NCBI GenBank assembly: GCA_937920455.1
Contig: CALETX010000228.1
Location: 1 to 5,319, forward strand
Length of the DNA stretch: 5,319 nt
Direction: 5' to 3'
Source of the DNA: an uncultured bacterium
GTDB lineage: Bacteria > Verrucomicrobiota > Kiritimatiellia > UBA8416 > CALETX01
A model generated the notes under the pieces. The model worked only from the letters and a program-made list of their open reading frames with translations. It was not told where the DNA came from and did no database searches. Positions 1 through 5,319 of this stretch are shown here, piece by piece (position 1 is the first letter of the stretch; the number at the start of each line of letters is the position of its first letter). The translations under genes were made by a program, and so were the position numbers.

Positions 1-686
1 CCCGCAGCCACGGCCAGCGCAAGCCTGTCCACCGCCCGCGAAAGCTCTTCGATGGCTTCGAAGTACTCAGATGCTCTCGGACTGTCAGCAGCAAACGGAG
101 GCGGTGCCAGCAACACAGCGTCGCGCTTCTGCAACAGGCCAGGCATCCGCTGGAGTACGCCTGCCAGCCCCTGCGTTTTCATAACCGCTTCGGTTGTCCT
201 GATGTCCGCCCGCAAGTGGAAAAGCTTGTCGAGCGCATAGTTCAGCCCATTCTGCTCGTGCATTTGCGTGAAAAGGCCGCATCCAAAGCCGCAGGCCATG
301 AAAGAACGCCGCGCATCCCCCGCGGCGAGCGCTTTTTCCATATCCTCAAGCGCATTGCCGATGTCGCCAAGCCGCGCTTTGAACATTTTGTCTTTCGAGT
401 ATTCGACAGGTGCATTCGACGCATACTTGATCTGGATCTCCGCCCAGAGTTTTCTCGCCTCCGCGAGAAGCCTGAGTCCCTCTGCCTGCTGATCCTTGTC
501 CACGGCCGGCAAAGACGCCATTTTCTGCGCAATCGCGCAGTATTCACGCATCACGCGCCGGCACACTGCCACGTCTTCATCGAATGCCGCGAGCGATGGG
601 GGGACGGAAGCAGCGTCCTGACTCTGACTGATCGCAACCATCCCGACAACCAACCAAGCAAGAATAATCGTTCCTGTTCTCTTCAT
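1..686 (-). CDS. Unrecognised exported helix-rich protein, fourth gene of the efflux operon (C-terminus cut by window edge)
   Basis: An open frame of 228 complete codons runs from ATG at 686 to the window edge without a stop. The start is well supported: AAGGAG lies 9 bases upstream, just after the RND stop codon. Residues 1-20 look like a Sec signal peptide (MKRT, then a hydrophobic run to AIS), so the product is probably periplasmic. The rest reads as amphipathic helices: about 34-58, 65-90, 98-122, 124-145, 148-172, then a Pro-rich break (APPP, 194-197) and a new helix from about 204. Cysteines are at 42, 50, 132 and 136, with His143 near the last pair. The layout, with GD at 123-124 followed by a Cys pair, recalls cytochrome c'-type four-helix bundles, but the haem motif CXXCH is absent. 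I do not recognise the family. Its place in the operon suggests an accessory role in efflux or in sensing or binding the substrate; this is inference. Confidence 0.85.
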   Translation of the reverse strand, partial: MKRTGTIILAWLVVGMVAISQSQDAASVPPSLAAFDEDVAVCRRVMREYCAIAQKMASLPAVDKDQQAEGLRLLAEARKLWAEIQIKYASNAPVEYSKDKMFKARLGDIGNALEDMEKALAAGDARRSFMACGFGCGLFTQMHEQNGLNYALDKLFHLRADIRTTEAVMKTQGLAGVLQRMPGLLQKRDAVLLAPPPFAADSPRASEYFEAIEELSRAVDRLALAVAA

Positions 687-695
687 TTCATCACT

Positions 696-706
696 CTCCT
701 TCCTCC
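696..706 (-). promoter_or_regulatory. Strong Shine-Dalgarno for the fourth gene
   Basis: Read on the minus strand, GGAGGAAGGAG ends 9 bases before the ATG at 686. It occupies most of the 33-base gap after the RND stop. It is the strongest ribosome binding site in the window. It indicates that this gene initiates independently of the upstream one and fixes the start codon. A nearby ATG three codons' length upstream (ATGAAATGA) hits a stop at once and cannot be the start. Confidence 0.8.
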
Positions 707-719
707 AACATCGTCGCCA

Positions 720-3700
720 TCACGACACGATTTCTGCCTTCTGCCGGACAAATACAGCATAAACCGCGGGCAGGAAAAACAGCGTCAGCAACAGTGAATA
801 AAGCAGCCCCCCGATCACCGCGATAGCCATAGGTTGTAGCATGTCTCCCCCTTCGCCCAGGTTCATTGCCAGCGGTAAAAGGCCCAACACGGTGGTCAGT
901 TGCGTTATCAAAATGGGCCGCAAGCGAATAGGCGCCGCTTTCTTGACCGCTTCCAGAGGCGTCAACCCTCCCCGACGCAGCTCCTCCGCCAGCGTAAGCA
1001 ACACGACACCCTGGGAAGCAATGCCCCCCATCATAACAACAAGTCCGATCATCACCGTAACACCGATGGGAATATCAAACACGCGCAAAGATCCAAATGC
1101 GCCCGTAAGGGCGAAAGGAATGTTCACCATCGCCAGCAAGGGAAGCAAAAATGAATCAAACTGAATGGCCAGCACAACATACGCAAAAAGCGTCGCAAAA
1201 CCCAGAATCAGCGACATCGTCCGCCTGTTCTCCTCCATCATCTGCGCCTGCCCGCCCATGGCAAAGCTGACGCCAGGTGGACGCTGCAGGGATGCCACGG
1301 CAATTTCCGCCCGACGAACCGCCTCCCCAACGCTAACCCCGGATGAATCCGCCCGCACAATTACCTGCTTGATTTGGTTCTCGCGGGCAATCTCCACCGG
1401 CCCAACCGCACGCCGAACTTCGGCGATATCGCGCACACGAATGGCCCTGCCCTCCCGCGATTCCAATACAAGATTCTCCACATCCTCCTTCGACGCCAAA
1501 GCCGGCTCCGGAACCATCATGCGAATGTCGTAGTATTCACCCCTTTCCCTATACTCCGTCGCAACTACGCCCCCCACCAGCCCCCTCAGCGTGGAGGCTA
1601 TCTTCCCAACTGTAATCCCGATTGCCGACGCCCGTGAGCGATCAACATAAATCCGATATTCAGGTTTTGTCATGTCCATCGAGATGTTCACTCCGCTCAG
1701 TCCAGGCGTTTCACTGAGCCTGGCCGCAACCTGCCTGGCAAAGTCATAGATCGGCATGATCTCAGACCCTTGAATCTTGACCTCCACATCCTGCTGACCG
1801 ATTTGCCGAATGCCTTTGATCTTCATCTGCATAACAGGCATCTTGGCGCCCGGAGCCATTGCTTTCTTCACCAGAGGCTTGATCTTCTCCACAAAAGCCT
1901 GCGTGCTTATATCTCGCTTGCTCTTCGGAACCAACTGAATGTCAACTTCGCCCTCTTCCGCAATCTCATATGTAGCAAGTCCCCATACCCTGCCACCCGC
2001 CATTGTAAAGATGCTTTCAACCTCCGGCAGGCCCCTGACCTGTTCCTCCACAGCCGCAAGAATCCGATCCGTCTCCCCAACCGCTGTACCCGCGGGCATC
2101 TTGAGCTTCACCATCACACGACCATCGTCAACCTTCGGCAAAAACTCAGAACCGGCCTGCTTCGCAAGCCAGAATCCGCCCACGAATAACAGCGAGAAGA
2201 CAACCAGCAGGACCCATCGCGCTTTCATGGCCACAGTCAGCAAAGCCCCATAGCCGGCAGTCATACGAGCCACAATCAGATCGAACACTCCAACCAGCCC
2301 TCGACTACGGCCCTTCTGCTTTTCTCGCGCCACCAGCAGGTCGGCCAGGAAGGGCGTCAAGGTGACAGCTATCAACAGGGAAAGAAGCACTATGAACGCT
2401 ATGACCAGCACCAGTTCCTTGAACAAAAGAGAAGCAAGGCCAGGCACAATCAGAAACGGCAGGAAGATCCCCAAAAACGTTAAGGTCGCAGCCACAATCG
2501 CCGGACCGACTTCAGATGTCCCCCTCAAAACAATATCGTCCGCCGCCTCCCGGCGCAGACTTCCCGCCTCATGCTTGAGCCGCGTAATGTTCTCCAGAAC
2601 CACCGTCGAGTTATCCAGGATAACGCCCAGCGCAACAACAAGCCCGCCCAGAGAAAAGATGTTCAGCGAGAAATCGGCCACGTACATCAGGAAGAAATTC
2701 GCCAGCAGAGTCACCGGCAAGGCCACCAGCATCACCGCCACCTGCCGCCAGTGCCCAAGGAACAGGTAAATAACCAGAACAACCAGAATTGCCGAAAGAA
2801 TGGCTGAATCCCGCACGCTCATGGTGGCGCCCATTACATAGTCGGCCTGATTCTCAACAACCCCAAACTCTATGTCAGGGGGAACCTCAGATCGAAGCTC
2901 TTCCAGTTTGGCCTTCACACCCCTGGCGACCTTGACAGTGTTGGCTTCGGCCTGCTTCAGAACGTTGACCTTGACGCAAGGCCGGCCGTTAAACCGCGTA
3001 TTGACACGCAGTTCTTCATGGGAATCCTCGACCCTGGCCACGTCGCGCACATAAACGAGATCGCCGCTCCTGCCGCGCGCTATGGCCGTGTTGCGAATCT
3101 CGTCCAGATTGTCGAATTCGCCCATGGTGCGCACTATGATCTCCCGCGTTCCAACCGTCACCCGCCCAGCAAAAATCTGGCGGTTCTCGTCACGAATCGC
3201 GGCGACAACCTTGTCTGGAGAAATTCCGTAGGCGTCCAGCCGCTCAGGGTCCAGATGCACGCGAATCTCCCTCTTAAGACCGCCAACCACCTCTGCGCCG
3301 GCGGTCCCCGGCACGGAAGTCAAACGATCCACCAGCCAATTCTCAGCCCAGTCGCGCAGCCAGATCAGACTCCGCCGGTCAGAAGCAAGTGCAACTTCCA
3401 TAACCGGCAGCTGTGACGGGTCCGCTTTGATCACAACTGGCGGGTCAATATCCGGAGGCAAACGCCGGGCCACTCGGCCCATAATCGCCATCACATCAGT
3501 ATAGGCCACATCAACGTCAACTCCGTAACGGAAATTCACAAGCAGCGTGTACATGCCCTCAATGCACGACGAATCAAGGTAATCCAGGTTGTCAACGGTC
3601 GCCATCGCGCGCTCGAGCGGATCGGCAATATTCGTCTCGATTTCCTCGGCCGTGGCGCCTCTCCACCACACGTGGATCTTTACCATCGGATAGGTGATGT

Positions 3701-3815
3701 CCGGCAGATAATCCACATCCAGGCGCGGAAGGGAAAAAATGCCCAGCGCGATTGCGGCCACCGTAAGCACGGACACCGCAACCTTGCGCTTCAAACTTAT
3801 CTCCGTAATCTTCAT
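720..3815 (-). CDS. RND-family efflux pump permease (HAE1/AcrB-like), inner membrane
   Basis: This is a proton-driven antiporter subunit of a tripartite efflux pump, expected to form a trimer in the inner membrane. Its 1031 residues match the full family length (about 1020-1050). The N-terminus MKITEISLKRKVAV is typical. TM1 is about 12-29; the first periplasmic loop carries PDITYP (38-43) and RGATAEEIE. TM2-TM6 lie at about 337-354, 358-380, 384-408, 437-459 and 466-490; TM7 at 534-551. A second large periplasmic loop follows, then TM8-TM12 at about 866-885, 888-908, 915-942, 967-985 and 996-1020. The TM4 motif is GVILDNSTVVLEN (397-409), so the AcrB D407-D408 pair is D401-N402. AcrB K940 corresponds to S934, while R971 and T978 are kept as R964 and T971. 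The start overlaps the adaptor stop (ATGA). Family assignment is firm; substrate is unknown. CusA-type metal pumps are less likely because the TM4 motif and adaptor fit HAE1-like systems better. Confidence 0.96.
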   Translation of the reverse strand: MKITEISLKRKVAVSVLTVAAIALGIFSLPRLDVDYLPDITYPMVKIHVWWRGATAEEIETNIADPLERAMATVDNLDYLDSSCIEGMYTLLVNFRYGVDVDVAYTDVMAIMGRVARRLPPDIDPPVVIKADPSQLPVMEVALASDRRSLIWLRDWAENWLVDRLTSVPGTAGAEVVGGLKREIRVHLDPERLDAYGISPDKVVAAIRDENRQIFAGRVTVGTREIIVRTMGEFDNLDEIRNTAIARGRSGDLVYVRDVARVEDSHEELRVNTRFNGRPCVKVNVLKQAEANTVKVARGVKAKLEELRSEVPPDIEFGVVENQADYVMGATMSVRDSAILSAILVVLVIYLFLGHWRQVAVMLVALPVTLLANFFLMYVADFSLNIFSLGGLVVALGVILDNSTVVLENITRLKHEAGSLRREAADDIVLRGTSEVGPAIVAATLTFLGIFLPFLIVPGLASLLFKELVLVIAFIVLLSLLIAVTLTPFLADLLVAREKQKGRSRGLVGVFDLIVARMTAGYGALLTVAMKARWVLLVVFSLLFVGGFWLAKQAGSEFLPKVDDGRVMVKLKMPAGTAVGETDRILAAVEEQVRGLPEVESIFTMAGGRVWGLATYEIAEEGEVDIQLVPKSKRDISTQAFVEKIKPLVKKAMAPGAKMPVMQMKIKGIRQIGQQDVEVKIQGSEIMPIYDFARQVAARLSETPGLSGVNISMDMTKPEYRIYVDRSRASAIGITVGKIASTLRGLVGGVVATEYRERGEYYDIRMMVPEPALASKEDVENLVLESREGRAIRVRDIAEVRRAVGPVEIARENQIKQVIVRADSSGVSVGEAVRRAEIAVASLQRPPGVSFAMGGQAQMMEENRRTMSLILGFATLFAYVVLAIQFDSFLLPLLAMVNIPFALTGAFGSLRVFDIPIGVTVMIGLVVMMGGIASQGVVLLTLAEELRRGGLTPLEAVKKAAPIRLRPILITQLTTVLGLLPLAMNLGEGGDMLQPMAIAVIGGLLYSLLLTLFFLPAVYAVFVRQKAEIVS

Positions 3816-5074
3816 GATGCCGGTTTCTCATTTCCGGCGGGTTTGTCAGTGCCAGCCGCTTCCGAAGCCGAGCCAGTCGCGTCTGTTGGGCCGCCGGTCT
3901 CTTTCTTCTTTTGCCCCATGACCTGAACCTTCATTCCGTCCTTCAGCGCTTCATTGCCGCGCGTAATCACCATTTCGCCGCTCCGAATTCCACTCCCAAC
4001 AGCCACTGCCCCGCCTGCTTCCATCGCCACATCCACCTTGCGGCGAACAGCTTGCTCACCTTCCAGCACGAACGCCACCGTCTCGCCATTGGGCAACACA
4101 ATCAGCGCCCCTTCCGGAACCACAACCGCATTCGTCATCGTCTGTACAGCCGCGTCAACCCTGGCAAACATGCCGCTGAGCAGTTTAGTCTCCTCTTCCA
4201 GAACCGCCTCCACCGTCAACGTGCGGGTTGCGCGCTCCAGCTCGGCATAGACACGGACAACTCGCCCTTGAAATCGTCGGCCGGGATAAGCGTCCAGAGT
4301 GACGCTAACAGGTTGATCAGCATGCAGCGAGAGCGCATGCTGTTCCGGAACTGAAATACGCACAACAAGGCTCGCCGGATCGTACATCTCCACTAACGGC
4401 GCCCGTGGAGCAACGTAGTTGCCCTCCGCGATCCACACCTTGGAAATCACCCCGTCCCATGGCGCCGCAATTTCATAGTCGCTCGCACCTGTCTCCATCG
4501 CCGCCACTTGCGCTTCTGCGCGCTTGAGGCTCGCCCTGGCAACTTCCATCTGTTCAGCGGCCAGCGCCCCGCTCTTGACCAGTTGCTCGACGCGTTTGAA
4601 CTCGGCCTCCTGCCGCCGCAACTCCTCCTGCGCCGCTTCAAGCCCGGACTCAACAATGCGGCTGCGACCCACTTTCACCAGAATCTGGCCTTTTTTCACT
4701 TGATCGCCTTCGCGCACCGAACACGCCGCTATCGGCCCCTCAGCCGGCGACGCCATCCGCGCAACCTTCACAGGCTCCACAGACCCAGTATAGGTCATTA
4801 TCTTCGACAGATCGCGCGTTTCGGCCTTCGCCACATGCACCACCGGCACAGGCTTCTGAGTCTGCGCGCCAGCGCCCGACTTGCTACGGCCGCAACCTGC
4901 GCCTGTCAAAAGAAGGGGCAAAAGTGGAATGACGCGCGCAAGAATAGACCATGCCTGTCGGCCACATCCCATGCGCATCCCCCCGCCGAAACGCGAAAAT
5001 CCCAATGGCTGCGCGATCTTCGCGAGCTCCGCCTCTTGGCAAGATACTCTCAGGTCCGTCCGTTTCACTTTCAT
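3812..5074 (-). CDS. RND efflux periplasmic adaptor (membrane fusion protein), probable lipoprotein
   Basis: This protein links the RND pump to the outer-membrane channel across the periplasm. With the start chosen here it has 420 residues. A hydrophobic segment (41-56) is followed by TGAG-Cys61, which fits the relaxed lipobox although -3 is Gly rather than Leu. The lipoyl domain is split: half one is about 105-136 (VREGDQVKKGQ), half two about 201-230 (IAAPWDGVISKVWIAEGNYV). Between them lies a helical hairpin, 140-196. The beta-barrel is about 235-310 (PGRRFQGRV, then LLSGMFARV) and the membrane-proximal domain about 315-385 (VVVPEGALIV to ALKDGMKVQV). The tail 386-420 is Lys/Gly/Ala-rich and probably disordered. 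ATG at 5074 is preferred because it overlaps the upstream stop as ATGA and has GGGAG 10 bases before it. Other possible starts are GTG 5104, ATG 4978 and ATG 4972; the last two would give a more usual short signal peptide. Confidence 0.93.
   Translation of the reverse strand: MKVKRTDLRVSCQEAELAKIAQPLGFSRFGGGMRMGCGRQAWSILARVIPLLPLLLTGAGCGRSKSGAGAQTQKPVPVVHVAKAETRDLSKIMTYTGSVEPVKVARMASPAEGPIAACSVREGDQVKKGQILVKVGRSRIVESGLEAAQEELRRQEAEFKRVEQLVKSGALAAEQMEVARASLKRAEAQVAAMETGASDYEIAAPWDGVISKVWIAEGNYVAPRAPLVEMYDPASLVVRISVPEQHALSLHADQPVSVTLDAYPGRRFQGRVVRVYAELERATRTLTVEAVLEEETKLLSGMFARVDAAVQTMTNAVVVPEGALIVLPNGETVAFVLEGEQAVRRKVDVAMEAGGAVAVGSGIRSGEMVITRGNEALKDGMKVQVMGQKKKETGGPTDATGSASEAAGTDKPAGNEKPAS
3819..3838 (-). 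promoter_or_regulatory. Small possible hairpin just upstream of the RND start
   Basis: A perfect 5-base inverted repeat (GCCGG / CCGGC) with a 10-base loop sits three bases before the RND ATG, within the end of the adaptor gene. No good Shine-Dalgarno precedes this ATG; the best match is a GAG in the loop. If the stem forms, it would cover the initiation region and make RND translation depend on ribosomes finishing the adaptor at the overlapping TGA. A stem this short can occur by chance, and it has no U-tract, so it is not a terminator. Confidence 0.25.
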
Positions 5075-5319
5075 GGCAATATTTCTCCCACCGCCAATTT
5101 GCACCGCGCCTCCGCCACGGCCAGATCGGCCAAAGCGCGAGCACGAACGGTCTGGGCCGAAACCATGGCTGTCTGGGCATCCAAAACATCGGTCAGAGTG
5201 CCCTTACCCAGATCGTATTTCTCCCTCACTATTCGAAAGCTCTCTTCGGCCTGCCCCACAGCCTGTTCCGCAGTCTGAATTCTCTCGCGCACGGCAGCCA
5301 TCTCAGCCAAGGCTGCTTC
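5071..5319 (-). CDS. TolC/OEP-type outer-membrane efflux channel, C-terminal fragment (N-terminus beyond window edge)
   Basis: The last 82 residues of an outer-membrane efflux protein, entering from the right edge in frame and ending with TGA at 5073-5071. The fragment is one long helical coiled-coil stretch with the hallmark of the family's second repeat: SFRIVREKYDLGKGTLTDVL, then DAQTAMVSAQ and a helix ending in KLAVGEILP. The segment YDLGKGTLTDVLDAQ matches the conserved Y-x-x-G-x-x-x-x-x-D/E-V-L-x-A-Q pattern just after the periplasmic helix turn. In this family the protein forms a trimeric barrel and periplasmic tunnel through which the pump's substrate leaves the cell. Its stop overlaps the adaptor start by four bases, so it is the first gene visible here of the same operon. 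An internal TTG or ATG near 5310-5301 is not a start; the frame simply continues out of the window. Confidence 0.93.
   Translation of the reverse strand, partial: EAALAEMAAVRERIQTAEQAVGQAEESFRIVREKYDLGKGTLTDVLDAQTAMVSAQTVRARALADLAVAEARCKLAVGEILP
5085..5089 (-). promoter_or_regulatory. Shine-Dalgarno that decides the adaptor start
   Basis: On the minus strand GGGAG lies 10 bases before the ATG at 5074, inside the last codons of the channel gene. Together with the ATGA overlap it favours 5074 over the upstream GTG at 5104. A run of six G just before 4978 could serve the alternative ATG at 4972 (6-base spacing), so the choice is not settled. Confidence 0.5.

Noticed and set aside
258..293. Calling the fourth protein a c-type cytochrome
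   Set aside because: There is no CXXCH anywhere in the visible part; the Cys pair is CX3C and is followed by Gly, not His. Only a fold resemblance can be suggested.
242..547. Minus-strand open frame of 101 codons within the fourth gene
   Set aside because: It is in a different frame from the gene starting at 686, has an Arg/Ser-heavy composition and no ribosome binding site. The 686 frame has the signal peptide, the strong ribosome binding site and the helical pattern.
713..726. Possible terminator after the RND gene (GTCG / CGAC inverted repeat)
   Set aside because: The stem is only 4 base pairs, overlaps the RND stop codon and has no T-tract. The next gene follows at once with its own ribosome binding site, so read-through is expected.
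216..797. Plus-strand open frame of 193 codons
   Set aside because: It runs antisense across the fourth gene, the gap and the RND C-terminus. It is rich in His, Arg and Pro with no domain pattern, as expected for the complement of GC-rich coding sequence.
1824..2099. Assignment of the pump as a CusA-type copper/silver exporter from its Met residues
   Set aside because: Some Met positions carry similar numbers to CusA metal ligands, but the TM4 motif (D-N) and general motif set fit HAE1-like pumps. Equal numbering without an alignment is not evidence.
3592..3831. Minus-strand 79-codon frame overlapping the RND start
   Set aside because: It is out of frame with both the adaptor and the pump, whose N-terminal sequence is typical of the family. 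It is not a small pump-associated peptide: it has no hydrophobic segment.
4508..5278. Plus-strand open frame of 256 codons
   Set aside because: It is antisense to the adaptor and the channel gene, both clearly recognisable. The composition (very high His, Arg, Leu) and lack of motifs mark it as a shadow.

Overview
This window is an interior slice of one minus-strand operon for a tripartite RND efflux system. It is read from base 5319 down to base 1. The parts imply a diderm (Gram-negative-type) bacterium: an outer-membrane channel, a periplasmic adaptor that is probably a lipoprotein, and an inner-membrane RND pump. The DNA looks moderately GC-rich, in the mid-50s percent by eye. There is no taxonomic marker such as rRNA, tRNA or a ribosomal protein, so I do not name a phylum.

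Layout in transcription order. (1) 5319-5071 is the C-terminal end of a TolC/OEP-type outer-membrane efflux protein; the rest lies beyond the window. (2) 5074-3812 is a periplasmic adaptor (membrane fusion protein) with a probable lipoprotein signal, lipoyl, hairpin, barrel and membrane-proximal regions. (3) 3815-720 is a complete 1031-residue RND permease of the HAE1-like (AcrB-type) group. (4) 686 to the left edge is an exported, helix-rich protein that I do not recognise, cut by the window edge. It is open in one frame from a start with a strong ribosome binding site to base 1.

The genes are packed tightly. Genes 1/2 and 2/3 each share an ATGA stop/start overlap, which suggests translational coupling. 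Gene 4 follows gene 3 after 33 bases that contain little more than its Shine-Dalgarno sequence. No promoter or terminator is visible, so the promoter should lie upstream of 5319 and the terminator to the left of base 1.

Together the first three products would form a complex that uses the proton gradient to move small molecules from the periplasm or inner membrane out of the cell; the substrate cannot be read from sequence. The points of most interest are the unrecognised fourth protein (four cysteines, a CX3C plus His cluster where cytochrome c'-like bundles carry CXXCH, and a possible second helical repeat), the altered proton-relay residues in the pump (D-N rather than D-D in TM4, Ser rather than Lys in TM10), a methionine pair at the predicted substrate entrance, and an adaptor hairpin tip in which the usual Ser is Ala. 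There are no RNA genes, mobile elements, CRISPR arrays or long repeats that I can support. No gene-free stretch exceeds about 35 bases.
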